64,000 bases of DNA from Glaciimonas soli (lineage in GTDB: Bacteria; Pseudomonadota; Gammaproteobacteria; Burkholderiales; Burkholderiaceae_D). The notes beneath the pieces were generated by a model. The model was not told where the DNA came from. It saw only the letters and a list, made by a program, of their open reading frames with translations, and made no database searches. The stretch lies in contig NZ_WINI01000001.1 in assembly GCF_009497155.1 (NCBI RefSeq), positions 1 through 64,000 of the forward strand, written 5' to 3'. This document shows positions 55,663 to 64,000 of this stretch, piece by piece. Made by a program: the position numbers and the translations under genes. How positions within the stretch are numbered: the first letter of the stretch is position 1; each line of letters opens with the position of its first letter.

Positions 55663-57951
55663 ATGGCAATAGCACACGTTTTAGGTTTTCCCCGCATAGG
55701 CGCGCAGCGCGAACTGAAATTTGCGCAAGAAGCATTCTGGGCGGGGGAGTCTGACGAAACTGCTTTGCGTGCTACCGGCGCAACGTTGCGCGAGCGTCAT
55801 TGGCAAACGCAAGCCGATGCCGGTTTGGATTTGGTCACAGTGGGTGATTTTGCCTGGTATGACCAGGTATTGAATACCTTGGCATTATTGGGGGCGATTC
55901 CTGCTCGCTTTGGCTTTGATCCACAACAATTAAGTCTGGCCGACTATTTCACATTGGCGCGCGGAAGCAAGCAGCATTTTGCAATGGAAATGACAAAATG
56001 GTTTGACACGAATTATCACTATCTGGTGCCAGAGTGGAGTGCCGATGTGAAATTCGATGGTGGCGTTAACTGGTTGTTCGATGAGGTTTCTGAAGCACAG
56101 GCGCTTGGTCATTTCACCAAAGTCGCGTTGATAGGGCCGCTGACGTTGCTGTATCTGGGGAAAATAAAATCAGACCTCTCGCATAAATTAGATCTGTTGC
56201 CAAAAATCGTCGTCGGTTATCAGCAACTACTACAACGTTTACATTGGGCTGGCGTTACTACAGTACAAATTGACGAGCCGATACTATCGCTGGATTTAGC
56301 AGCAGAATGGCTAGCTGCATTTACACCGACATATACGGCATTATCCAAACAAGCACCAGCGTTGCTGTTGACTACGTATTTTGGTGAAGTCTGCGAACAT
56401 GCTGCATTGCTACGATCATTGCCAGTCCAGGGTGTGCATCTGGATTGTGTGCGTGGCGCTGAACAAGTGGGCGCATTCACGAAAGACTGGCCGAAAGATA
56501 AAATCTTGTCGCTTGGTGTGATTGATGGTCGTAATCTTTGGCGTGCAGATTTGGATGGGATACTTGGTAAACTTAAGTTGCTACATGAACAGCTCGATGA
56601 CCGCTTGTGGATAGGATCCAGTTGCTCGTTATTGCACGTGCCAGTTGATCTTAGTAATGAAAATAAACTGGATGATGAGCTGAAAAGCTGGCTAGCATTC
56701 GCGACCCAAAAACTGTCTGAAATCGTCGCGTTGAAACAAGCGTTGAATGGCAATTTTAGTGAAGCAGAAGCACAATTCATTGCTTCGCGTGCCGCACAAG
56801 CGAGCCGTCGCAACTCCGCTCGCATCCACAATCCCTTGGTGCAAAGGCGCTTGGCTGCAGTAAGCGATGCTGATGGGCAACGCATCAGCAATTTTCCTGA
56901 GCGCATTAGTAAACAGCAGGCTAAATGGAAGTTGCCAGCGTTCCCTACTACAACCATAGGTTCTTTCCCGCAGACTGCAGAAATCCGGCAAACGCGTGCA
57001 GCTTACAAACGTGGTGAAATTGGCCATCTTGCCTATCTGGAGCAAATGCGCGATGAAATTCGTTTTGTGGTGCAAAAACAAGAGGAGCTCGGGCTGGACG
57101 TGTTTGTACATGGCGAACCGGAGCGTAACGATATGGTGGAATACTTTGGTGAGCAATTGTGGGGCTACGCGTTCACCGCCAATGGTTGGGTGCAAAGTTA
57201 CGGTTCGCGTTGTGTTAAGCCGCCGATTATTTACGGCGATGTTTATCGTCCGGAAGCCATGACAGTAGGCTGGAGCCAGTTCGCGCAGAGCCTCACCAGT
57301 AAGCCGATGAAGGGGATGCTGACAGGGCCGGTGACGATGTTGCAATGGTCTTTCGTCCGCGATGATCAGCCACGCGCCACCACGGCATTGCAAATCGCTC
57401 TGGTGTTGCGCGATGAAGTGTGTGATCTGGAAAAAGCCGGTATCGGGATGATACAAATCGACGAACCAGCGTTCCGCGAAGGTCTGCCGTTGAAGTCGCG
57501 TGACTGGACATCCTATTTAGAGTCGGCAGTACGTGCCTTTAAAATCAGCGCGGCCGGTGTCAAAGACGAAACGCAAATTCATACACACATGTGTTATTCC
57601 GAATTTAATGACATCTTGCCATGGATTGCTGCGATGGATGCGGATGTGATTACGATCGAGACCTCGCGTTCGGACATGGAATTGTTAGACGGGTTTGGCG
57701 AGTTTGCTTATCCGAATGACATTGGCCCCGGTGTTTACGATATTCACGCACCACGTATTCCGCAAGTCGATGAAATGGAACGCTTGTTGCGTAAAGCACG
57801 CGGTGTGATTCCCGATCAGCGTTTGTGGGTTAATCCTGATTGTGGTTTGAAGACGCGTGGTTGGCCGGAGACCTATGCTGCATTGGAAAATATGGTGTCG
57901 GCGGCATGGCGTTTGCGAGAGGAGGTTGGAGCGGAGCTGAAGGTCGCTTAA
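55663..57951 (+). CDS. metE: Cobalamin-independent methionine synthase
   Basis: A 762-residue cytoplasmic zinc enzyme that methylates homocysteine from 5-methyltetrahydrofolate (triglutamate) without B12. The N-terminal barrel begins [20 protein letters not shown]. The C-terminal catalytic barrel has the sequence around [16 protein letters not shown], the zinc-binding HTHMCYSEF (His and Cys) and [11 protein letters not shown] (Cys). ATG 55663 begins the conserved MAIAHVLGF; a TTG four codons earlier is possible. It is regulated by the divergent MetR. Confidence 0.97.
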   Translation: MAIAHVLGFPRIGAQRELKFAQEAFWAGESDETALRATGATLRERHWQTQADAGLDLVTVGDFAWYDQVLNTLALLGAIPARFGFDPQQLSLADYFTLARGSKQHFAMEMTKWFDTNYHYLVPEWSADVKFDGGVNWLFDEVSEAQALGHFTKVALIGPLTLLYLGKIKSDLSHKLDLLPKIVVGYQQLLQRLHWAGVTTVQIDEPILSLDLAAEWLAAFTPTYTALSKQAPALLLTTYFGEVCEHAALLRSLPVQGVHLDCVRGAEQVGAFTKDWPKDKILSLGVIDGRNLWRADLDGILGKLKLLHEQLDDRLWIGSSCSLLHVPVDLSNENKLDDELKSWLAFATQKLSEIVALKQALNGNFSEAEAQFIASRAAQASRRNSARIHNPLVQRRLAAVSDADGQRISNFPERISKQQAKWKLPAFPTTTIGSFPQTAEIRQTRAAYKRGEIGHLAYLEQMRDEIRFVVQKQEELGLDVFVHGEPERNDMVEYFGEQLWGYAFTANGWVQSYGSRCVKPPIIYGDVYRPEAMTVGWSQFAQSLTSKPMKGMLTGPVTMLQWSFVRDDQPRATTALQIALVLRDEVCDLEKAGIGMIQIDEPAFREGLPLKSRDWTSYLESAVRAFKISAAGVKDETQIHTHMCYSEFNDILPWIAAMDADVITIETSRSDMELLDGFGEFAYPNDIGPGVYDIHAPRIPQVDEMERLLRKARGVIPDQRLWVNPDCGLKTRGWPETYAALENMVSAAWRLREEVGAELKVA

Positions 57952-58070
57952 GCTGCTAATGACGCTCTCTTGGTTGGAGCGTTACTCCGTGGTTCCGGCA
58001 ATATCGAGGTAGCTCGATAGCAGTCGATGAAGATGCACATGAATTTTTTTGCTTAAATATCAAGCACATT

Positions 58071-58100
58071 CTTCTTTCATATAGAAATATATGAAGGAAG
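58071..58100. promoter_or_regulatory. Operator-like inverted repeat before the MarR cluster
   Basis: CTTC-T-TTCATAT and ATATGAA-G-GAAG are inverted arms (one mismatch) around AGAAAT, about 40 bases before the MarR gene. It is a likely autoregulatory site. Confidence 0.55.
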
Positions 58101-58138
58101 GCTTTGTAGTTTGGCTTCTTATCTGCTAAAGTAATGGC

Positions 58139-58597
58139 ATGAATAAGAACGCACGACAAGAGAGCCCCGAAATAAGCCATGCATTAGCTGTGGCAGGGGA
58201 GCTTCGTATCCTGATTGGCAAGCTGAAGCGGCGGCTTCGAGAAGAGGCGCATTTAGGCAATCTCAGTTTGTCACAGACGGCAGCACTCTCACATCTGGAG
58301 CGCGAAGGCCCTGCGACAGTGACAACGCTGGCGCGGGCTCAGGCTATGCGCCCACAGTCCATGGGGGCTACGGTTTCTTCTCTGGAAGAAGCTGGGCTCG
58401 TGATTGGCGTACCGGATCCGCACGACGGCCGACAAACCATTTGGTCTCTTACTGATGCTTGCCGAGAAATGATCAAAGTAAGCCGGGCAGCTGGAGAAGA
58501 CTGGTTGTTTCGTTCGATTCGGACAAAACTCACACCAGTGGAGCAAGAGGCACTTGCGACTGGTGTCGAACTGCTCAAACGTCTGGTCGACTCGTAA
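58139..58597 (+). CDS. MarR-family transcriptional regulator
   Basis: A 152-residue winged-helix regulator: GELRILIGKLKRRLREEAHL, LSLSQTAALSHLEREGPATV, TTLARAQAMRPQSMGATVSS, LEEAGLVIGVPDPHDGRQTI. It is first in a rightward cluster (isochorismatase-like, small membrane protein, MFS exporter, then an ABM-domain gene after a terminator) and probably controls that cluster in response to a small, perhaps phenolic, ligand. A palindromic site lies just upstream. It is a different subfamily from the MarR protein at 51.4 kb. Confidence 0.87.
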   Translation: MNKNARQESPEISHALAVAGELRILIGKLKRRLREEAHLGNLSLSQTAALSHLEREGPATVTTLARAQAMRPQSMGATVSSLEEAGLVIGVPDPHDGRQTIWSLTDACREMIKVSRAAGEDWLFRSIRTKLTPVEQEALATGVELLKRLVDS

Positions 58598-58649
58598 GCC
58601 AACCGTCTCATCACAACAAATCACCCTTAATCATCCCAAGGAAAATATC

Positions 58650-59213
58650 ATGACAGTAACCACGCTTGATCCCAAGACCGCTCTCATCGTCATCGATCTG
58701 CAGAACGGCATCGTCGCTTATCCCACCGTACATCCGGCCGCCGAGATTGTGAGTAAGGCCAGTACTTTGGCCGATGCATTTCGCAGCCACGGTTTGCCGG
58801 TTGTGCTGGTCAACGTTGCCGGCGGAGCGCCGGGGCGAGCAGAGCAGTCACGCAGCCTTAGCGATCTTCCCGCCGGTTGGGCTGATTTGGTTCCAGAACT
58901 CAATCAGCAGCCGACAGATCACACTGTGACGAAGCGGACTTGGGGAGCGTTCACCAATACCGACCTTGAAGAATATTTGAAGAAGCAGGGCGTTACGCAG
59001 GTGGTTATTGCTGGCATCGCTACCAGCATCGGCGTTGAATCAACCGCGCGTTATGCAAACGAGCTTGGATTCAACGTGACGTTTGCCCTCGACGCTATGA
59101 GCGATATGAATCCAGATGCACATATCAATAGCACGACACGGATTTTCCCGAGATTAGGTGAGACCGGCACAACGCAAGAGATCATGGCGCTTCTCCAAAA
59201 AAAGGGCGGATAA
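58650..59213 (+). CDS. Isochorismatase-family hydrolase lacking the catalytic Cys
   Basis: A 187-residue alpha/beta hydrolase of the isochorismatase-like superfamily. TALIVIDLQNGIVAYPTVHP supplies the catalytic Asp, KRTWGAFTNTDLEEYLKKQG the Lys, and VVIAGIATSIGVESTARYAN is the third site, where cysteine hydrolases have Cys but this protein has Gly (TSIGVES). Isochorismatases proper (EntB/PhzD) also lack that Cys, so a non-cysteine mechanism is possible. The natural substrate is unknown. ATG 58650 is preceded by AAGGAAA. Two bases separate its stop from the next gene, so they are co-translated. Confidence 0.85.
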   Translation: MTVTTLDPKTALIVIDLQNGIVAYPTVHPAAEIVSKASTLADAFRSHGLPVVLVNVAGGAPGRAEQSRSLSDLPAGWADLVPELNQQPTDHTVTKRTWGAFTNTDLEEYLKKQGVTQVVIAGIATSIGVESTARYANELGFNVTFALDAMSDMNPDAHINSTTRIFPRLGETGTTQEIMALLQKKGG

Positions 59214-59215
59214 CC

Positions 59216-59554
59216 ATGGAATTGATGGAATCGACTCACTACGTCGCCTACTTTTTTGGTGGTGTTTTTCTTACAAATGCAGTGCCCCATTTTGTAAGTG
59301 GCGTAATGGGGCGCCCATTTCAAAGCCCATTTGCCACGCCGAGCGGTGTGGGGCTTTCTTCGTCAACTGTCAACGTGTTGTGGGGATTTTTCAATTTTGT
59401 GATTGCCTATCTCCTGATATGCCGTGTCGGAAACTTTGACTTACGTTCCTCAGATCAGGTTATTGCTACGGGATTGGGCGTTCTTCTGATGAGCGTGATG
59501 GCGGCGCGCATGTTCGGACGATTTCATGGTGGTAACTCCCCGGACAACGCGTAA
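59216..59554 (+). CDS. Small conserved membrane protein
   Basis: A 112-residue protein with about three hydrophobic segments (8-30, 48-70 and 80-98). HYVAYFFGGVFLTNAVPHFV and SGVMGRPFQSPFATP at the start are motif-like. I recognise it only as hypothetical. It starts two bases after the isochorismatase-like gene and ends five bases before the MFS gene, so it is part of the same operon and may assist the exporter. Confidence 0.75.
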   Translation: MELMESTHYVAYFFGGVFLTNAVPHFVSGVMGRPFQSPFATPSGVGLSSSTVNVLWGFFNFVIAYLLICRVGNFDLRSSDQVIATGLGVLLMSVMAARMFGRFHGGNSPDNA

Positions 59555-59559
59555 ATGAT

Positions 59560-60873
59560 ATGGTACAAGGCACCTTCCGCTCACTGAGCAACTACAACTA
59601 TCGCCTGTGGGCTGGCGGTGCGATTGTATCCAATGTCGGAACCTGGATGCAGCGTACCGCTCAGGATTGGCTGGTGCTTACTGAACTTACTCACAAAAAT
59701 GCTACCGCTGTCGGCGTGGTCATGGCGCTTCAGTTCGGCCCACAGCTTCTGTTGCTACCTTTAACCGGTTTTGCCGCTGATTATTTCAATCGTCGAAAAT
59801 TCTTGATTGCCACTCAAGCGGCAATGGGGGTATTGGCCTTGGGTTTGGGTACTCTTACTGTTACGGGGCTGGTTCAGTTGTGGCAAGTGTATCTGTTTGC
59901 GTTTCTGCTTGGGTGCGTCACGGCATTCGATGCGCCAGTGCGTCAGACATTCGTTTCGGAACTAGTGACTGAAGCCGATTTATCAAATGCCGTCGCGCTT
60001 AATTCAACTTCATTTAACGCGGCGCGAATGATAGGTCCGGCAATCGCCGGTGTGCTGATCGCGGCAGTGGGGTCGGGGTGGGTATTTTTGATAAACGCAG
60101 CTTCGTTTGCAGCCGTCATCAGCTCGCTATATTTCCTTCGCCTTAATGAATTGCATCTGAGCAGCCGAGCCGCCCGAACCAAGGGCAGTTTCGCCGAGGG
60201 TTTTCGCTATGTAGCAAAACGTCCTGATTTAAAAGCCATCATTTTCATGGTGTTTTTGATCGGTACGTTTGGCCTCAACTTCCCAATTTTTATTTCGACA
60301 ATGTCCGTCAGCATTTTTCATGGCGGTGCAGGGCAGTACGGGCTACTGTCATCGACCATGGCAATCGGATCTGTCGCCGGTGCGCTGCTCTCAGCTAAAC
60401 GAGCGCATCCCCGCATCTCTCTTTTATTCGTCGGCGCGGCAATTTTCGGAATCGGTTTAACGTTTGCCGCTTTCATGCCGAACTACTGGCTCTTTGGATT
60501 TGTGCTCATCATCATTGGCATATCTGCTCAAACCTTTAACACCACTGCCAACAGTATGGTGCAGCTATCAACCGAGCCGGAGATGCGTGGCAGGGTGATG
60601 GCAATTTTCCTTGCCGTAGCGTTGGGTGGCACGCCACTCGGTGCGCCAGTTGTCGGTTGGGTAGCTGACAGGTTTGGTCCGCGTTGGGCACTTGGGATTG
60701 GTGCTGCGTCTGGTTTTGCGGCTGCGATTGTCGTGATTCATTATTTGATGAAATACCGTCATTTACGCATGCGCCTGGTTGCCGGGCGCATGCACTTCAG
60801 CATAGCCGATGTTGACCCGATGAGTCGCTCGCAGCAATCAGAACGGCTGACTCCAGAACAGAAGATTCGCTGA
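59560..60873 (+). CDS. MFS exporter, EntS-like (MFS_3) family
   Basis: A 437-residue membrane transporter with about eleven or twelve helices. The N-terminus LSNYNYRLWAGGAIVSNVGT with WMQRTAQDWLVLTEL and the loop GFAADYFNRRKFLI are typical of the EntS-like exporter group (siderophore and drug exporters). The final 40 residues are a cytoplasmic tail. In an operon with a MarR regulator and an isochorismatase-like enzyme, it probably exports a compound that the MarR protein senses. The substrate is unknown. A terminator (60954-60981) follows. Confidence 0.87.
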   Translation: MVQGTFRSLSNYNYRLWAGGAIVSNVGTWMQRTAQDWLVLTELTHKNATAVGVVMALQFGPQLLLLPLTGFAADYFNRRKFLIATQAAMGVLALGLGTLTVTGLVQLWQVYLFAFLLGCVTAFDAPVRQTFVSELVTEADLSNAVALNSTSFNAARMIGPAIAGVLIAAVGSGWVFLINAASFAAVISSLYFLRLNELHLSSRAARTKGSFAEGFRYVAKRPDLKAIIFMVFLIGTFGLNFPIFISTMSVSIFHGGAGQYGLLSSTMAIGSVAGALLSAKRAHPRISLLFVGAAIFGIGLTFAAFMPNYWLFGFVLIIIGISAQTFNTTANSMVQLSTEPEMRGRVMAIFLAVALGGTPLGAPVVGWVADRFGPRWALGIGAASGFAAAIVVIHYLMKYRHLRMRLVAGRMHFSIADVDPMSRSQQSERLTPEQKIR

Positions 60874-60953
60874 GTTGGAAGATCGGTAACGTACGCGTTG
60901 AACAACGTAGTCGGTGACCAGCAAAATCTATGCAGCTTGTGTAAAGTAAGCAG

Positions 60954-60981
60954 CATCGCACACCTTGCGATGGGCTTTTTT
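60954..60981 (+). terminator. Terminator after the MFS gene
   Basis: CATCGCA pairs with TGCGATG around a five-base loop and is followed by GGCTTTTTT. The next gene starts 12 bases later, so termination is probably partial. Confidence 0.65.
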
Positions 60982-60992
60982 ACAGGAGATAG

Positions 60993-61301
60993 ATGATGAT
61001 TAAGCACGCATTGTTTGCCCGTTTTGAAGCGAAACCCGGCAAAGAGGCGGATGTCGAGGCATTTCTTGATATGGGTTTAACATTGGCAAATCAGGAAGCC
61101 ACCACACCAATCTGGTTTGCATTACAACTATCTGCGTCTACTTTCGGCGTGTTCGATGCGTTTGAAGACGAGGCAGGTCGCCAGGCGCACTTGAACGGGC
61201 CAATCGCACAGGCATTGATGGCCAAAGCGGATGAGTTGTTTGTTGGTCCGCCCAGTATCGAAAAAATAGAAGTATTAGGGTTGAAAAATCTCGCTACTTA
61301 A
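60993..61301 (+). CDS. Antibiotic biosynthesis monooxygenase (ABM) domain protein
   Basis: A 102-residue ferredoxin-like-fold protein of the ABM/YgiN type (IKHALFARFEAKPGKEADVE, then PIWFALQLSASTFGVFDAFE and GRQAHLNGPIAQALMAKADE). Members oxidise quinols or aromatic compounds, or serve as small stress proteins. It sits just after the MFS gene with a terminator between, so it may be expressed with the MarR cluster at a lower level or alone. CAGGAG upstream marks the double ATG start. Function here is unknown. Confidence 0.8.
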   Translation: MMIKHALFARFEAKPGKEADVEAFLDMGLTLANQEATTPIWFALQLSASTFGVFDAFEDEAGRQAHLNGPIAQALMAKADELFVGPPSIEKIEVLGLKNLAT

Positions 61302-61306
61302 TCGAC

Positions 61307-61342
61307 GATAAGCGCAAAGATAAGTGCGAAGATAAGTGGCCA
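61307..61342. repeat. Twelve-base tandem repeat, three units
   Basis: GATAAGCGCAAA, GATAAGTGCGAA and GATAAGTGGCCA follow each other directly after the ABM gene stop. Short and degenerate; no known role. Confidence 0.6.
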
Positions 61343-61428
61343 TTTATGCCTTTTGAACGCAGTAACCGCTCTAAATCAATATATGAAAGCGGGGCAGAAT
61401 ATATCCGCACTTATTTTGTACCCGCTTT

Positions 61429-62250
61429 TCATTCCGCAGAACTAATCTGTTCACGCAACAGCGTCACAAAATTCGCCAATTCTGGTGCCGCAACGTCTGA
61501 TGCGACCCAATACACCATACCTTTACTGGTCCAGTGCATAAGATGATAGCCACGCTCACTCAGGCTTTTTGGTGCGGCATCTCTCACATTATCTGGCCAG
61601 ATATACACGTTAATCGGATGCAGCTGGCGATGATAGATTAGTGCCGCAACCGGATGCCCATCCAGATAATCCAATCGCCCACCCGCAAGCGGATAGCCTT
61701 GCTGCGCCAAATCAATTACTGTCGGAGAGAAGTTGATTTTCCCATTAAACCAAGGTTTGACGGTGTGCTTATCAGTGGAAATGACGTCGGATAAATGATT
61801 CACTTGTAAAGAACGCACGTGACTGGCAACAACTTCATCGGCGAGTCTGTCTTGTGCGGATGGCAGGTTCAAATATAAACCTGCACTCCATATCACCGCC
61901 AGCAATGTGGTTAGTACAGCACCGGCATTTATCCAATTGAAATTCAAATTGAAAAGTTTATAGACGCGCCAACCGGAACGATCAGCTTTATTTGGCTGCG
62001 CATGCGTAGTTGCTGGTTCGCTTTGCGCACCAGGTAACGCTGCATTAATACGCTGAGCCAGACTAGCTGACGCTTGATGATACGGCGCTTGTTTCTTGAT
62101 GAAATCGCTGACTTGGTTTTGCTGCGCATACTCTTGCTGACAACTACTGCAACTGTCTAAGTGTCGCGCTAGCTCTATCGTTTCGCTCACACTCAATTCC
62201 TGATCAACATAAGCTGGAATGAGTTCTAATGCTTGTTGATGATTCATCAT
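61429..62250 (-). CDS. Anti-sigma factor with zinc-finger domain
   Basis: A 273-residue transmembrane anti-sigma factor. The N-terminal putative zinc finger (zf-HC2: LARHLDSCSSCQQEYAQ, His and two Cys at about residues 30-37) would hold the ECF sigma factor. One helix (about 107-130, INAGAVLTTLLAVIWSAGLY) crosses the inner membrane and the periplasmic part follows, with a DLAQQGYPLAGGRLDYLDGH block typical of this anti-sigma group. Its start overlaps the sigma gene stop (ATGA), so the pair is translationally coupled. The signal that releases the sigma factor is unknown. Confidence 0.88.
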   Translation of the reverse strand: MMNHQQALELIPAYVDQELSVSETIELARHLDSCSSCQQEYAQQNQVSDFIKKQAPYHQASASLAQRINAALPGAQSEPATTHAQPNKADRSGWRVYKLFNLNFNWINAGAVLTTLLAVIWSAGLYLNLPSAQDRLADEVVASHVRSLQVNHLSDVISTDKHTVKPWFNGKINFSPTVIDLAQQGYPLAGGRLDYLDGHPVAALIYHRQLHPINVYIWPDNVRDAAPKSLSERGYHLMHWTSKGMVYWVASDVAAPELANFVTLLREQISSAE

Positions 62251-62897
62251 AACTCCTGCCGCTTTGCTGCCACTGATACTGGCGTTGTGACACCTGAAAC
62301 TCCGCTAGCAATCAGTTTTTTTGCCAATAGTTGGCGGCCGCGCCCTAAGCGTGACATCACCGTGCCAATGGGAATGTCGACGATGGCAGCGATTTGTTTG
62401 TACGACAAATCTTCCAATTCTCGCAATATCATCACTTCCCGAAATTCCAACGGTAAGGTGCGCAACGCTAGCTGCAGTTGTTGTTCGCAATCCTTTTGTA
62501 AGAGCAGGTTTTCCGGATCATTGTTTGCTTGCTGATGAACGTTTGCAAATTCGTTTGGATCTTCGCCTGTAGCGTTGTGATGACCGTAGCTATCGTCAGA
62601 TTGTTCATCAAATAATGCCGTGTGCGCATTGCGTGTTTGCTTTTGCTCGTACCACGTGTAGAACGTATTGCGCACGATGGCGAGCAACCAGGGGCGTCCA
62701 TCCTCGCCACCGTTGCTGGCATTGCTGCGATGACTGTTGAAGCTGTCAAAGAAAGTATACGCGCGCAAATAAGCCTCCTGAACCACATCCTCCGCATCCT
62801 GATGGCTGCCCGTGAGCCAGCGTGCCAGGTTAAAGGCAGAGTTGAGATGCGGTAAAACGATGGCTTGGAAGCGTTCTTCTTTAGTCTGGTCGGTCAT
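62247..62897 (-). CDS. ECF-family RNA polymerase sigma factor
   Basis: A 216-residue sigma-70 family protein of the ECF type: region 2 (LNSAFNLARWLTGSHQDAED, then VVQEAYLRAYTFFDSF) and region 4 (RTLPLEFREVMILRELEDLS, then YKQIAAIVDIPIGTVMSRLG). A longer-than-usual linker (about residues 70-135, with acidic and Gln-rich parts) separates them. ATG 62897 (MTDQTKEERF) lies 33 bases after the -10 box of an ECF-like promoter that is repeated in mirror image for the divergent metallophosphoesterase gene, which indicates autoregulation. Confidence 0.9.
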   Translation of the reverse strand: MTDQTKEERFQAIVLPHLNSAFNLARWLTGSHQDAEDVVQEAYLRAYTFFDSFNSHRSNASNGGEDGRPWLLAIVRNTFYTWYEQKQTRNAHTALFDEQSDDSYGHHNATGEDPNEFANVHQQANNDPENLLLQKDCEQQLQLALRTLPLEFREVMILRELEDLSYKQIAAIVDIPIGTVMSRLGRGRQLLAKKLIASGVSGVTTPVSVAAKRQEL

Positions 62898-62929
62898 TCT
62901 GCGCATTCGACATTCGCTGTGTTTTCCTA

Positions 62930-62958
62930 TCATACCGCCTGAGTCGATATTTTATTCC
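62930..62958 (-). promoter_or_regulatory. ECF-type promoter of the sigma/anti-sigma operon
   Basis: On the minus strand GGAATAAAAT (62958-62949), 11 bases, then CGGTATGA (62937-62930). The same two blocks with the same 11-base spacing occur on the plus strand at 62972-63000. The form (GGAAT -35, about 16 bp, GTATG-like -10) is that of ECF promoters. Confidence 0.75.
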
Positions 62959-62971
62959 CGCAAAATTTACA

Positions 62972-63000
62972 GGAATAAAATTGCCGCGCTATCGGTATGA
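62972..63000 (+). promoter_or_regulatory. ECF-type promoter of the metallophosphoesterase gene
   Basis: GGAATAAAAT (62972-62981), 11 bases, then CGGTATGA (62993-63000), the mirror copy of the promoter at 62930-62958. The start codon is 36 bases downstream. Confidence 0.75.
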
Positions 63001-63035
63001 GGATTTACCGGTCATGTGATCGGACTAAGGAGAGC

Positions 63036-63965
63036 ATGATGGAAAGTACCGTACCAAATGATGCACTTTCGGCTACATTTCAATTGTCGATGAAACGCCG
63101 TAGCTTTATCAAGCTAGCTGGCTTAGGTGGGGTTGTTTATGCATCAGGCTTAAGTGGTTGGGCTGCCAATGCAAGTCCGGTTGATGATTTCTTTTTTGTC
63201 CAGTTATCCGATAGCCATTGGGGGTTTGAGGGCGCGCCTAATCCCGATGCGCGTGGCACGCTGCCAAAAGCTGTGGCAGCGGTCAATGGTTTGGAGAAAA
63301 TGCCGGACTTTATTGTTTTTACCGGTGATTTGACCCACACCACCGATGATCCGCAAGAGCGCCGTAAGAGAATGACAGAATTCAAAGCCGTCGTCGCCGA
63401 TTTGAAAGTAAAACCAGTATATTTTATGCCCGGCGAACATGATGCCGGATTGGATCGGGGCGCCGCGTATCAGGAATTTTTTGGTAAAACGCATTACACC
63501 TTCGATCACAAAGGAGTGCATTTTATTGTTCTCGATAATGTATCCGATCCCGGTGCCAGCATCGGCGATGAGCAATTGGCATGGCTGGCGGCTGATTTGG
63601 AAAAACAAACAGCCGATGCGCAGATAGTGGTCTTTACGCATCGCCCCTTATTTGATCTCTACCCGCAATGGGATTGGGCGACACGCGACGGCGCCAAGGC
63701 ATTGGCGTTGCTAATGCCGTATAAAAATGTGACGGTATTTTATGGTCATATCCATCAGGAAAACCATCATATGACCGAGCACATAGCGCATCACTCGGCC
63801 AAATCCCTGATCTTTCCATTGCCTGCGCCGGGATCACAGCCGAAACGCACACCGATAGCGTGGGACAGCGCTCAGCCATATCGCGGCTTAGGATTTCGCG
63901 AAGTCGCAACAGTGCGAAAAACGATGGAATACCAGATAACCGAATTGCCAGTGCAAAAGAGCTAA
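63036..63965 (+). CDS. Tat-exported metallophosphoesterase
   Basis: A 309-residue calcineurin-like phosphoesterase with a twin-arginine signal (MKRRSFIKLAGLGGVVYASG, near residues 19-38), so it is exported folded. Metal-site motifs in order: LSDSHWG (D-x-H), VFTGDLTH, PGEHDAG (GNHD variant with Glu), VVFTHRPL and YGHIHQENH. The substrate is unknown (phosphodiester or phosphomonoester in the periplasm). ATG 63036 has AAGGAGAG just upstream. It is divergent from the ECF sigma/anti-sigma genes and has the same promoter motif, so it is a likely target of that sigma factor; a further gene begins two bases after its stop. Confidence 0.87.
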   Translation: MMESTVPNDALSATFQLSMKRRSFIKLAGLGGVVYASGLSGWAANASPVDDFFFVQLSDSHWGFEGAPNPDARGTLPKAVAAVNGLEKMPDFIVFTGDLTHTTDDPQERRKRMTEFKAVVADLKVKPVYFMPGEHDAGLDRGAAYQEFFGKTHYTFDHKGVHFIVLDNVSDPGASIGDEQLAWLAADLEKQTADAQIVVFTHRPLFDLYPQWDWATRDGAKALALLMPYKNVTVFYGHIHQENHHMTEHIAHHSAKSLIFPLPAPGSQPKRTPIAWDSAQPYRGLGFREVATVRKTMEYQITELPVQKS

Positions 63966-63967
63966 TC

Positions 63968-64000
63968 ATGGCTATCAATTTCCTGCCTCCCACTATTAAT
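63968..64000 (+). CDS. Start of a further gene, cut by the window edge
   Basis: An ATG two bases after the metallophosphoesterase stop opens a frame (MAINFLPPTIN) to the end of the window. Too short to identify. Its tight spacing suggests the same operon and therefore the same ECF-type promoter. Confidence 0.4.
   Translation, partial: MAINFLPPTIN

Overview
The window looks like a chromosomal segment of a betaproteobacterium of the order Burkholderiales, most likely family Oxalobacteraceae. The main evidence is the run mdh - gntR - sdhCDAB - sdhE - gltA - odhA - odhB - lpdA - zapE, together with a DUF2863-type protein beside acnA, EarP/EF-P (arginine-rhamnose EF-P modification) and thrC-moeA-moaD-moaE. 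I cannot name a genus. Base composition is moderate, with visibly AT-richer stretches at about 8.8-14.3 kb.

Layout. 0-5.9 kb is a decaying carbohydrate-use region. It holds intact fructuronate/mannitol dehydrogenase-like, KDG-kinase-like and ABC permease genes, beside a uxaA remnant, an internally deleted second permease and a glycoside hydrolase family 3 gene reduced to a signal peptide plus pieces of its C-terminal domains. 6.3-9.2 kb carries an MFS transporter, a YddG-like exporter and a small membrane protein. 9.49-14.34 kb is bounded by a perfect 51-bp direct repeat; the right copy is the 3' end of an intact tRNA-Pro(GGG). This is the signature of a tRNA-targeted island, but no integrase is left. 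It carries two large unrecognised membrane proteins, one with TPR-like repeats. 14.5-36.5 kb is the central-metabolism core: acnA, a CitE-like lyase, mdh, a GntR/UTRA regulator, succinate dehydrogenase, citrate synthase, the 2-oxoglutarate dehydrogenase complex and zapE. Together these encode most of the oxidative TCA cycle.

36.5-45 kb holds a secreted Lys/Ala-rich protein, a PP2C phosphatase, a YdcH-like protein, a YoaA/DinG helicase, ppx (with a Pho-box-like triplet upstream) and an orphan aldolase/acylating aldehyde dehydrogenase pair. The aldolase lacks the family's metal-binding histidines. 45.4-50.2 kb has thrC, the molybdopterin genes (with a MITE-like palindromic element between moaD and moaE) and a periplasmic lactonase. 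50.2-53.9 kb has an EamA exporter facing a MarR regulator across two operator-like palindromes, then earP and efp. 54-58 kb has a His-rich lipoprotein and the divergent metR/metE pair with a MetR box. 58.1-61.3 kb is a MarR-led cluster of isochorismatase-like protein, small membrane protein, MFS exporter and ABM-domain protein. 61.4-64 kb is an ECF sigma/anti-sigma operon divergent from a Tat-exported metallophosphoesterase. The two face each other across two copies of the same ECF-type promoter motif.

All functional calls are from reading the sequence; no database search or structure prediction was run.
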